From the NCBI RefSeq assembly GCF_017302985.1, contig NZ_JAFIMU010000007.1, positions 558,001-622,000 on the forward strand: 64,000 nucleotides of DNA, written 5' to 3'. Source of the DNA: Corallococcus macrosporus. Lineage in GTDB: Bacteria; Myxococcota; Myxococcia; Myxococcales; Myxococcaceae. Each line of letters begins with the position of its first letter. Position 1 is the stretch's first letter. Below are positions 33,545-49,021 of this stretch, in pieces. The position numbers were made by a program, and so were the translations under genes. The notes below the pieces were generated by a model, which saw only the letters and a program-made list of their open reading frames with translations, had not been told where the DNA came from and made no database searches.

Positions 33545-33907
33545 TCAGAATTCGCTCAGCACGTTGATGACCTTGCCGTCGTTGGCCACCACGCGAAGGC
33601 GGCTGAAGCCCCAGACCTTGCTGGTCTGAACGGCCTTCACATGCAGCACGCCGTCCTGCTTGCTTCCGGAGAGCGGAATCTTCAGTTCGGCGACCGCGTC
33701 ATCGCCGTGAGACTGGGTCCTGCCAGAGAAGAAGAAGGCGCCGCTCACGGGCGAGCCCAGCGACTGGACCACCTGACGGTGGTTCACCACGCGAGCCAGG
33801 GCCTCCTCATGGGGAAACTGACTCCGCAACCACATGCCTCCGCAGCCGCAGCACATCAACGGAAGTCCCACGAGCGCTCCGAGCACCCACTTCAGCGTCG
33901 GCGACAT
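33545..33907 (-). CDS. Coa1-like membrane protein
   Basis: I start at the ATG after CAGGAG (7-base spacing), giving 120 residues with one N-terminal membrane helix (LKWVLGALVGLPLMCCGCGG). The rest matches the Coa1/Tim21-like pattern: VVQSLGSPVSGAFFFSG, AELKIPLSGSKQDGVLHVKA, KVWGFSRLRVVANDGK. The eukaryotic member assists cytochrome oxidase assembly; the bacterial role is unknown. An earlier in-frame start at 33955 is possible. Confidence 0.7.
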   Translation of the reverse strand: MSPTLKWVLGALVGLPLMCCGCGGMWLRSQFPHEEALARVVNHRQVVQSLGSPVSGAFFFSGRTQSHGDDAVAELKIPLSGSKQDGVLHVKAVQTSKVWGFSRLRVVANDGKVINVLSEF

Positions 33908-34018
33908 TGCTGGCTCCTGGCCCTCTGGGGGGCGTGACGACGTGGCGAGGAGCATCCTAAATGCCTATCGAAACCGGCAAAAACGGATGGGCGACGCGGC
34001 GTCCCTGGGAGGCATCAC

Positions 34019-34537
34019 ATGACTGACATTCCACGCAAGCCCATGGACGCCCCGGAGCGAATGGCCCGCGCCCTCGTTTCGCTGGACGGGGTGTCGGTCG
34101 GGGATGCCTTTGGCGAGCGGTTCTTCGGCCCGCACGAGCGCGGGTGGAGCAGCGGCTCCTGCCCCGCGCGCCATGGACATACACCGACGACACCGAGATG
34201 CCGCTGGCCCTGGTCCAGGTGCTGGAGGACCACGGGCACGTGGACCCGGACGGGTTCGCGAACCTCCTGGCGAAGCGCTACCGCCGCGACAAGAACCGCG
34301 GCTATGGCGCCACCGCGCACGACATCCTGTGGAAGCTGGGACACCGTGCCCTTCGCCGTGTGGTGCGCGGCCAGACACCTGGACTCCTTCGAGGAGGCCC
34401 TCTGGTGCACGGTGGCCGGCTTCGGGGACCGGGACACCACGTGCGCCATGGTGGGAGGAATCGTCGCCCTGAGCGCCGGGCACGATTCCATTCCCTCGCC
34501 CTGGCTTTCCGCCCGGGAGCCGCTGCGCCGACGCTAG
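34019..34537 (+). pseudogene. Decayed ADP-ribosylglycohydrolase gene
   Basis: The start (ALVSLDGVSVGDAFGERFFG) and end (LWCTVAGFGDRDTTCAMVGG) are in one frame. The middle (APWTYTDDTEMPLALVQVLE) is in another, entered near 34140 and left near 34340. About 100-150 residues that normally lie between the two metal-binding parts are missing. The metal ligands DDTEM and GDRDT survive as text, but no complete enzyme can be made. Confidence 0.8.
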
Positions 34538-34547
34538 ATTCGGGGCC

Positions 34548-35582
34548 GTGAGCGCCTTCCCGACCGACCTGCCTCCCGCCGATGCCACTCCCTTGCGCGG
34601 AGGGCCCGTGCTGCGCTGGGGCGTGCTCGCGCCCGGGCGGATCGCGGGGGGCTTCGTCTGGGCGCTGCATCGGCACACCGACCAGCGCGTCCAGGCGGTC
34701 GCCTCGCGCGACCCCGAGCGCGCCGCACGCTTCGCCTCGCAATACGGCATCGCGCGTGTCCACGGGTCCTACGAGCAGCTCGTCGCGGACCCGGACGTCG
34801 ACATCGTCTACGTGGCGTCTCCCCACAGCGAGCACAAGCGTCAGGCCCTGCTCGCCATCGCCGCCGGCAAGCACGTCCTCGTGGAGAAGCCGCTCGCGCT
34901 CAACGCCGCGGAGGCTCGCGACATCGCGCGGGCCGCTCGCGCCGCGAACGTCTTCGCGATGGAGGCCCTGTGGTCCCGCTTCCTTCCCCAGACGCTGCTC
35001 ATCGAACGGCTGCTGCGCGACGGCGTGCTCGGGGACATCCGGCTCGTCGCGGCGGACTTCGGGGGCCGCTTCGACTTCGACCCCGAAGGCCGCGTCTTCA
35101 ACCCCGCGCTCGGCGGGGGCGCCCTGCTCGACATCGGCATCTATCCCATCTGGCTCGCGCACCTAGTGCTGGGCCCTCCCCCGCACGTGCACGCCACGGG
35201 GTCGCTTGCCCAGACGGGGGTGGATGGACAGGCGGCCCTCGTCCTCACCTACCCCCAGGGTGCCCAGGCGCTGCTGCACACCACCCTCTTCGCGGAGACG
35301 CCCCAGGAGGCGGTCATTGCGGGAACGCACGCGCTGCTCCAGATTGACTCGCGCTTCTTCACGCCCGGCGGCTTCACGCTGAAGGCCGCGCGGTCGGATC
35401 AGCGGCTGCGCTGGACCGACGCGTCCGGTCTCCACGGCAGCGAAGGTCTGGCCTGGCAGGCGGCCGCGGTCGCGCTGCACATCTCCGAAGGACGCACCGA
35501 GTCCCCGCTGCACCCGCTGGAGCACAGCGTCGCCCTGCTCGAGACCATCGACGCCGCGCGGGCCCAGTTGTTGACGTCCTGA
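34548..35582 (+). CDS. Gfo/Idh/MocA-family oxidoreductase
   Basis: The 344-residue protein (GTG start) has an N-terminal NAD(P)-binding fold with LRWGVLAPGRIAGGF, VVASPHSEHK-like text and the family motif EKPLALN carrying the catalytic lysine. It also has a C-terminal alpha/beta domain with GGGALLDIGIYPIWLA, typical of the family. It would oxidise or reduce a sugar or cyclitol derivative. It directly follows the decayed ADP-ribosylglycohydrolase gene. Confidence 0.9.
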   Translation: MSAFPTDLPPADATPLRGGPVLRWGVLAPGRIAGGFVWALHRHTDQRVQAVASRDPERAARFASQYGIARVHGSYEQLVADPDVDIVYVASPHSEHKRQALLAIAAGKHVLVEKPLALNAAEARDIARAARAANVFAMEALWSRFLPQTLLIERLLRDGVLGDIRLVAADFGGRFDFDPEGRVFNPALGGGALLDIGIYPIWLAHLVLGPPPHVHATGSLAQTGVDGQAALVLTYPQGAQALLHTTLFAETPQEAVIAGTHALLQIDSRFFTPGGFTLKAARSDQRLRWTDASGLHGSEGLAWQAAAVALHISEGRTESPLHPLEHSVALLETIDAARAQLLTS

Positions 35583-35675
35583 CGCCGGGCTTCCCCATCC
35601 CCCCGCCCGTGCCTCGGGTAGCGACCCGAGCGGAGCCGCCATACACTGCGTGCGACTCTACGCTCGGAGGACGTC

Positions 35676-36080
35676 ATGGGTTTCCTGCGGCCCCACGCTG
35701 AACGCATCTACGCACTGCTCCGGATCATGTCGGGGCTGATGTTCATGCAGCACGGTCTGCAGAAGCTCTTCGGACTGTTTGGCGGGGTGCCCGCGGGGGC
35801 ACCCGCCTTCGTCGTCTACGGCGCGGGAGGCATCGAGTTCCTGGGCGGCTTGCTCATCGCGCTGGGGCTGTTCACCGGCCTCGCGGCGTTCATCGCCAGC
35901 GGCACGATGGCGGTCGCCTTCTTCCTCGGGCACGTGGTGCCCAACGGCGGCAACCTCATCCCCATCGCGAACCAGGGCGAGCTCGCGGCGCTCTACTGCT
36001 TCGTCTTCTTCTACATCGCCGCGCGCGGCTCCGGCATCTGGAGCGTTGACGCCGCGCGCCGGGGGACGCCGCGCACGTAG
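35676..36080 (+). CDS. DoxX-family membrane protein
   Basis: GGAGG 5 bases before the ATG marks the start. The 134-residue protein has four likely membrane helices and DoxX text: LLRIMSGLMFMQHGLQKLFG, GGIEFLGGLLIALGLFTGLA and a C-terminal LYCFVFFYIAARGSG. DoxX proteins are linked to thiosulfate or quinone redox or membrane stress; the role here is open. Confidence 0.85.
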   Translation: MGFLRPHAERIYALLRIMSGLMFMQHGLQKLFGLFGGVPAGAPAFVVYGAGGIEFLGGLLIALGLFTGLAAFIASGTMAVAFFLGHVVPNGGNLIPIANQGELAALYCFVFFYIAARGSGIWSVDAARRGTPRT

Positions 36081-36214
36081 TGCGTGCGACACCGCACGCC
36101 GCGTCCCCGGCCGGAGGGCTGGACGGCCGCCCTCCAGGGCCCACGTCGAGGGGCCAACCTTCGTCCGACACACCCCGCCAGCCCCCAGGGGCCGTGTGTT
36201 AACGAACGCGGCTG

Positions 36215-42304
<6,090 letters not shown>

Positions 42305-42396
42305 CCTCCGGTCGCTGGAGCACGGCCCCCCTGAGCTGTGCTAATCCCGCAGGCCCGTAGGCAGCACCTCACCCTCCTTCATCCCGGAAGACCTCC

Positions 42397-43309
<913 letters not shown>

Positions 43310-43335
<26 letters not shown>

Positions 43336-44212
43336 CGCGGATCCTGGGGGCCAGGCGCTCGCGCGCGAACGCTTCGAGCGTCGTGGGCGTCGTCGTCTCC
43401 GCGGTGCGAGGCTCGGAGGGCCGGTAGTCCGGCTGGCCGAAGCCCCGGAACATCTGGGCGTAGGCCTCGGCGACGGAGGGGCTCATGCCGCGCATCATGA
43501 AGTTGTGCCGGAGGGTTTCAGCCGGAACCCGCTGGCACCGCAGGGGCCCGCCGAGCACGCGCCCCAGGATGTCCGCCAGCTCGTTCGCGCTCAGGTCCTG
43601 GGGGCCGTGCACGCCCCGGACGTGATGGCCGCTCCAGGAGGCATCCAGCAGCCAGCGGGCGGCCACGTCCCCGACATCGCGCGTAGCCACCAGCGGGTAC
43701 TGCTTGTCGGGAGGCAGCAGGGTGAAGAGCTGCCCGCCCTTCAGCGTGTCCACCGACGCGAGCAGGTTCTCCATGAAGCCCGCGCACCGCAGCGACACTG
43801 TGTGCGGCGCGGCGGCTTCCAGCAGCTTTTCCACCTCGCCCGCGAAGGTGACCTGGCCCAGGTCCGGACGGTCCGCGCCGTGGCTGGACACGAAGACCAC
43901 GCGCGGGATGCGGTTCTCCTGGAGGGCCCGCGCCGCGTTCCGCGCCAGGTCCAGGGTGTAGGCCCTGAAGTCCTGCACGCCGTAGGTCGTCGGCGTCAGC
44001 CAGAGCAGGGCGTCGGCACCACGGGTCGCGCGGACCACGAAGGCGCCATCTTCCAGGGTCCCCTGCTCCACCTGGACCCGCGAGCGCAGCGGCTCCGGCA
44101 GCTTCTCCGGGTGGCGGACCAGCGCGACTGCCTGCGCTCCTGACTGAACGACCTGCTCCAGGGCACGGCCCGCGACGGGTCCCGTGGCTCCGACCAGTGC
44201 GATTCTCATCAT
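43310..44212 (-). CDS. NmrA-like NAD(P)-binding protein
   Basis: The 300-residue protein begins [20 protein letters not shown], a Rossmann dinucleotide-binding loop. It continues with [12 protein letters not shown] and [13 protein letters not shown], as in NmrA/atypical SDR proteins such as NAD(P)H-binding quinone oxidoreductase-like YtfG relatives. It starts at one of two adjacent ATGs. It is divergent from the WYL regulator, a common pairing in which the regulator controls the SDR gene. Confidence 0.85.
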
Positions 44213-44282
44213 GGCTTCCGTCTTTCTTGAACGGCTGCGGTGATTCGCAGTGCCTTGACTGTCCGCGAAATGGTGACAGCCT

Positions 44283-45023
44283 GTGGCACCTTTGAAGAAG
44301 GCACCCCACGAGAACGTCAGCGAGCGCCTGGACCGGCTCCTGGGCCTGCTCGCCTCCCAGCGGAGCTGGAACGGCCCGGGGCTCGCGGCGGAATTGGGCG
44401 TCAGCCTGCGCACCCTGCGCAGGGACATGGCGCGGCTCGCGGCGCGCGGGGTTCCCATCGAAGCGGAGCGGGGACGCGGTGGCGGGGTCCGGGTGCCAGC
44501 GCGCATGGGCCTGGGACGGCTCCAGCTCAACCACCGCGAGGCGCTCGACCTGCTCCTGGCGCTGGCGATTGGTGAGCGCATGCGCTCGCCCCTGCTCCTG
44601 TCGAGTTTGAAGGGGCTGCGGCAGAAGATCGCGATGGCCTTCCCTCCGGAGGAGCGCAGCCGCATCAACCGGCTGCGGCGCCGCATCCTCCACGGACCCC
44701 TCGCGTCGCAGCGGGTCTCGGACACCTGGGAGAATCCGCGTCCGGCGGTGCTGGGGCTCGTGCAGGACGGCTTCTTCGAGCAGCGCGCCATCGAGGTCGT
44801 CTACCGGAGCGCGAGGGAGCGGACCACGCGGGTCGTGGAGCCCCACTACCTGATGCTGGCGTGGCCCGCCTGGTACCTGCTCGTCTGGGACCATTTCCGT
44901 GAGGCCATCCGCATCCTGCGGCTGGACCGCATCGAGTCCGCCCGGCTCACGGACAGGACCTTCCAGCTCCGCGAGGCCGACGCGATGCTGCTGGTGGCCA
45001 GGGACCTCTTCACCGCCGTCTGA
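44283..45023 (+). CDS. Transcription regulator with HTH and WYL domain
   Basis: The 246-residue protein (GTG start, weak ribosome site) has a DeoR-like helix-turn-helix (RLDRLLGLLASQRSWNGPGL, SLRTLRRDMARLAARG) and a C-terminal WYL domain (AIEVVYRSARERTTRVVEPH, LVWDHFREAIRILRLDRIES). It lies 70 bases from the divergent NmrA-like gene and probably regulates both. The WYL ligand is unknown. Confidence 0.88.
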   Translation: MAPLKKAPHENVSERLDRLLGLLASQRSWNGPGLAAELGVSLRTLRRDMARLAARGVPIEAERGRGGGVRVPARMGLGRLQLNHREALDLLLALAIGERMRSPLLLSSLKGLRQKIAMAFPPEERSRINRLRRRILHGPLASQRVSDTWENPRPAVLGLVQDGFFEQRAIEVVYRSARERTTRVVEPHYLMLAWPAWYLLVWDHFREAIRILRLDRIESARLTDRTFQLREADAMLLVARDLFTAV

Positions 45024-45148
45024 GGGCCGTTCGCCGCACGCGGGTGCCCGTTCACCGCAGGCACGTTCCCACCGGCTGAACGCTTTCCCGGCGCGAGGCC
45101 AGCACAGGCACCGTGCCGCCCACGTCCCCTTCGACTGGAAAGCGCCCC

Positions 45149-46807
45149 ATGCCGCGTCGGTTGCTCGTGTCGTCGTTCCTGTTCCTTGGCCTCACGGGCG
45201 CTCCCGCCCTCGCCGCGGACACCCTACCCAAGGACCGCCATGCACAGGTGGATGCACTCTTCGCGCCCTGGAGCGGCAAGACCACGCCCGGCTGCGCCGT
45301 GGGCATCTCCCATGAGGGCACACTGGACTACGCGCGCGGCTACGGCATGTCGGACCTGGAGGACGACGTCTCCATAACGCTCCGGTCCGTCTTCCTCATC
45401 GCGTCCATCGCCAAGCAGTTCACCGCGTTCTCCATCGGGCTGCTGGCGCAGGAGGGCAAGCTCTCGCTGGACGACGACATCCGCAAGCACCTGCCGGAGC
45501 TTCCTGCCTACGCAAAGACAATCACCGTCGCGCACCTGATGCACCACACCAACGGCCTGCGCGAACAGGGACAGTTGCTGAACCTGGCCGGCTGGCGCGG
45601 CGATGACGTCTACACCGAAGCGGACATCCTCTGGGCGCTCAGCCGGCAACGCGGCGTGAACTTCGAGCCGGGCTCGGAGGTCCTGTACGGCAATGCCGCG
45701 TACACGCTGCTGGGAATCATCGTGCGGCGCGTCTCCGGCCAGTCGCTGCGGGCGTTCACCGACGAGCGGATCTTCAAGCCGCTCGGAATGACCGACACCC
45801 ACTTCCGCGATGACCACTCGGAGCTCGTGCCCCGGCGCGCGTGGGGCTACGGCCCGCGCGAAGGCGGCGGCTGGCGGCTCAGCGTCCCCAACACCGACCA
45901 CTACGGCTCAAGCAACCTGTTCACCACGGTCGGCGACCTGCTGAAGTGGGAACAGAACCTGCTCGACGGGCGCGTCGGTGGACAGGCACTGGTCACGCTG
46001 ATGCGGACCTCCGGCAGGCTGAACGACGGCACCGTCACCGGCTACGGCGGGGGCCTGAGACTGGAGGGGTATCGCGGCCTGCGCATGGTGAGCCACGACG
46101 GCATGGAAGGTGGCTACCGCGCGGAAGCGCTCCTCTTCCCGGACCACCGTCTGTCCATCGTGACGCTGTGCAACGGCGGCAACATCGACGCCGGAGAGCT
46201 CGCGCGGAAGGTGGCCGACGTCTACCTGGGCAGGCACCTGAAGGACGTGATGCCCCCGGCCGTGAAGTTCGCGGAGGCGAAGCTGGCGGAGCTGGCCGGC
46301 AACTACTGGGGCCCCCAGACGGATGAAGTGGTGCGGCTGGAGTTCAAGGACGGAGCGCTGCGACAGGTCGGCGTGCCCACGGCCTTCGTGCCCATTGGCA
46401 ACGGCGCGTTCCGTCCGGGCGAGTCGATGCACCAGTGGCGCTTCTCCACACCGAAGGCCAATGCCCCACGCGAGCTGAGCATCCAGGACTTCTGGCCGAC
46501 GACGCGGAAGTTCATCCGCCTGAGCGCGCCCGTGCCCACGGGCCCGGCGCTGGCGACGTTCGAGGGGAAGTACCGCAGCGACGAGCTCGACACGACCTAC
46601 GCGGTGCGCGTCGTGGACGGCAAGCTGGCGATCCGCTGGCCCCGCAGGGATGAAGTCATACTGGATGCCGTGGACGGTGAACGCTTCGTGGGCTCGCTCG
46701 GCGCGGTCACGTTCACGCGCGCGGCCTCCGGTGGAATCGACGGGCTGCTGATCAGCAACCGCCGGCTGCGCCGGCTGCGCGCGCAGAGGCTGGGAGACGC
46801 GAGCTGA
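45149..46807 (+). CDS. Exported serine hydrolase, class C beta-lactamase family
   Basis: I use the ATG that begins a clear signal peptide (LLVSSFLFLGLTGAPALAAD). The catalytic domain has SIAK (S86, K89), YGNAAYTLLG as the Tyr-x-Asn motif, and an HDGMEGGY region in place of the KTG box. The C-terminal 150 residues form a beta-barrel domain as in D-aminopeptidase or esterase relatives. It is probably a periplasmic peptidase or esterase rather than a true beta-lactamase. Confidence 0.88.
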   Translation: MPRRLLVSSFLFLGLTGAPALAADTLPKDRHAQVDALFAPWSGKTTPGCAVGISHEGTLDYARGYGMSDLEDDVSITLRSVFLIASIAKQFTAFSIGLLAQEGKLSLDDDIRKHLPELPAYAKTITVAHLMHHTNGLREQGQLLNLAGWRGDDVYTEADILWALSRQRGVNFEPGSEVLYGNAAYTLLGIIVRRVSGQSLRAFTDERIFKPLGMTDTHFRDDHSELVPRRAWGYGPREGGGWRLSVPNTDHYGSSNLFTTVGDLLKWEQNLLDGRVGGQALVTLMRTSGRLNDGTVTGYGGGLRLEGYRGLRMVSHDGMEGGYRAEALLFPDHRLSIVTLCNGGNIDAGELARKVADVYLGRHLKDVMPPAVKFAEAKLAELAGNYWGPQTDEVVRLEFKDGALRQVGVPTAFVPIGNGAFRPGESMHQWRFSTPKANAPRELSIQDFWPTTRKFIRLSAPVPTGPALATFEGKYRSDELDTTYAVRVVDGKLAIRWPRRDEVILDAVDGERFVGSLGAVTFTRAASGGIDGLLISNRRLRRLRAQRLGDAS

Positions 46808-46899
46808 TGAGGGCTCAACACCCGACGGTGCGTGCCAGAGAGTTCACTTGAGGAGCACCTTGAATTCCGTGAAAGAGACGGAAGCAAAGGAGCAGCTCA

Positions 46900-48972
46900 A
46901 TGCACGTTCGTCACCTGGTGGCCGGACTCCTGGTCGCCGTCGCTGTTGGTTGTGAAGGAAAGCCGGAGAACGACCCCGAGTTCCAGACGCAGGACGCCTC
47001 CGTGACCGCGGGCACGCGGCTCATCGGCGTGCAGTCCGGCCGCTGCCTCGACGTGGCTGGGAACACCCAGACGCCGGGGACCGAGCTCCACATCTACGAC
47101 TGCAACGGCCAGGTGAACCAACGGTTCCTGTTCACGCCCGAGGGCGAGCTGCGCGCATTCGACGGCGCCCGGTGCATCCAGCCGGAGACGTCCAGCTCCG
47201 GAGCACGCGCGGTCAGCGTCCTCTGCGATGGGACGGCGAACCAGCGGTGGGTCCGCAACACCAACGGCGCGGTCGTGCACACGGCGACCTCGCTGTGCCT
47301 CGACGTGTCCGGCCAGGCCACCGCGAACAGCTCGAAGGTCATCCTCTGGACCTGCAATGGCCAGACGAACCAGCGGTGGTCGCTGCCGCCCGACACCCAG
47401 GCGCCCACCGTACCCACGGGGCTCACGCTGTCCAACGTGACGTGCAACACGGCCACGCTGTCCTGGTCGCCGTCCACGGACAACGAGGGCGTCGCCTTCT
47501 ATGACGTCTACCACGACGGCCAGCTCATGAAGTCCGTCTCCGGCGCGGTCGTGTCCACCGGGCTGACCGTGGTCCCCGGCGCCACCTGGGGCCTGTATGT
47601 GAATGCGCGGGACGCGGCGGGCAATGTCTCCCAGGGCAGCGCCACGCTCTCCATCACCCCGCCGCCGTGCCAGGTGGACACGCAGGCCCCCACCGTCCCG
47701 ACCGGCGTCACCGCCACCGCCTCCGGCACCAGCGTGACCGTGACGTGGAGCGCGTCCACCGACAACGTGGGCGTCACCGCGTACGACGTGTTCCGGGGAG
47801 GCGTGAAGATTGGCACGTCGTCCGGCTCGCCGCCCGGGAGGACCTTCGTCGACAGCGGCCTGTCCCCGAACACGGCCTACGCCTACGCCGTGCTCGCGCG
47901 GGATGCCCAGGGCAACGCGTCCGCCCAGAGCGCGTCCACGACGGTCACCACCGGTCAGGCCTGCGCGAACCCCGTCTGCTCCGTCACCCAGGTGGCCACC
48001 GACACGGACATCCCGTGGGGCCTGGTGAACCTGCCGGACGGCTCCGTGCTGTACGGCCGCCGGGACGCGCAGGACATCGTCCGGTTGGATCCGGCGACGG
48101 GCCAGAAGACGTCCGTGGGCACCGTCCCCAACGTGCAGAGCACCGACGGCGAAGGCGGCCTGATGGGGCTGGCCCTCTCCCCCACCTTCTCCACCGACCG
48201 GTGGCTGTACGTGATGCACACCTCGCCCACCGACAACCGCATCGTGCGCCTGCGGTATGAGAACGGCGCCCTCAACACCGCGTCGCTCCAGGTGCTGCTC
48301 CAGGGCATCGGCCGCAACAAGTTCCACAACGGCGGGCGCCTGCGCTTCGGGCCGGACGGCAAGCTCTACGCGTCCACGGGCGATGCGCAGAACGGCGCCT
48401 ACGCGCAGGACCTCAACAACCTGGCTGGCAAGGTGCTGCGGCTCAACGCGGACGGCACCGTGCCGTCCGACAACCCCTTCGGCAACTACGTCTGGAGCTA
48501 CGGCCACCGCAACCCGCAGGGGCTGGCCTTCGACTCCCAGGGCCGCCTCTGGGAACAGGAGTTCGGCAACTCCGTGATGGACGAGACCAACCTCATCCAG
48601 AAGGGCGGCAACTACGGCTGGCCCAACTGCGAGGGGACCGTGTCCCAGGGCGGCTCCGGCTGCGCGACGGCCGGGTACATCGCGCCGAAGCAGACCTACT
48701 CCACGGCGGAGGGCTCCTGCTCCGGCATCGCGGTGGTCCGTGACGTCCTCTACGTGGCCTGCGCCCGCGGCACGCGCCTCTACCGCGAGGTCATCAGCGG
48801 CACCAGCCTGACCAACGTGCAGCAGTTCTTCGTGGGCACCTACGGCCGGCTGCGCACCGTCGAGCCGACGCTCGACGGCAACCTGTGGCTGACCACCACC
48901 AACCAGGGTGACAAGGACAGCATCCCCAACAACAGCAACGAGAAGATCTTCCGCGTCGTCCTGGGGCCGTAG
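46900..48972 (+). CDS. Secreted lectin-FN3-sugar dehydrogenase-like lipoprotein
   Basis: AGGAG 8 bases upstream and a lipobox (VAVGCEG) define the start of 690 residues. A ricin-type beta-trefoil (about 35-165, with three CLDV/QRW-like repeats) is followed by two fibronectin type III domains (about 170-260 and 268-355). The last domain is a glucose/sorbosone dehydrogenase-type propeller: GLMGLALSPTF, NKFHNGGRLRFGPDGKLY, WSYGHRNPQGLAFD. It probably binds and oxidises sugars, or binds polysaccharide, at the cell surface. Confidence 0.9.
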   Translation: MHVRHLVAGLLVAVAVGCEGKPENDPEFQTQDASVTAGTRLIGVQSGRCLDVAGNTQTPGTELHIYDCNGQVNQRFLFTPEGELRAFDGARCIQPETSSSGARAVSVLCDGTANQRWVRNTNGAVVHTATSLCLDVSGQATANSSKVILWTCNGQTNQRWSLPPDTQAPTVPTGLTLSNVTCNTATLSWSPSTDNEGVAFYDVYHDGQLMKSVSGAVVSTGLTVVPGATWGLYVNARDAAGNVSQGSATLSITPPPCQVDTQAPTVPTGVTATASGTSVTVTWSASTDNVGVTAYDVFRGGVKIGTSSGSPPGRTFVDSGLSPNTAYAYAVLARDAQGNASAQSASTTVTTGQACANPVCSVTQVATDTDIPWGLVNLPDGSVLYGRRDAQDIVRLDPATGQKTSVGTVPNVQSTDGEGGLMGLALSPTFSTDRWLYVMHTSPTDNRIVRLRYENGALNTASLQVLLQGIGRNKFHNGGRLRFGPDGKLYASTGDAQNGAYAQDLNNLAGKVLRLNADGTVPSDNPFGNYVWSYGHRNPQGLAFDSQGRLWEQEFGNSVMDETNLIQKGGNYGWPNCEGTVSQGGSGCATAGYIAPKQTYSTAEGSCSGIAVVRDVLYVACARGTRLYREVISGTSLTNVQQFFVGTYGRLRTVEPTLDGNLWLTTTNQGDKDSIPNNSNEKIFRVVLGP

Positions 48973-48979
48973 CGCGAAG

Positions 48980-49015
48980 GCTCACGCATGGCGCCCCGCT
49001 GCGCCATGCGTGAGC
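48980..49015. terminator. Perfect 15-bp bidirectional hairpin
   Basis: The 15 bases from 48980 pair without mismatch with 49001-49015 around a 6-base loop, 7 bases before the convergent phosphoketolase stop at 49022 and 7 bases after the stop at 48972. No T-run, but position and strength argue for termination in both directions. Confidence 0.75.
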
Positions 49016-49021
49016 GTCCCG

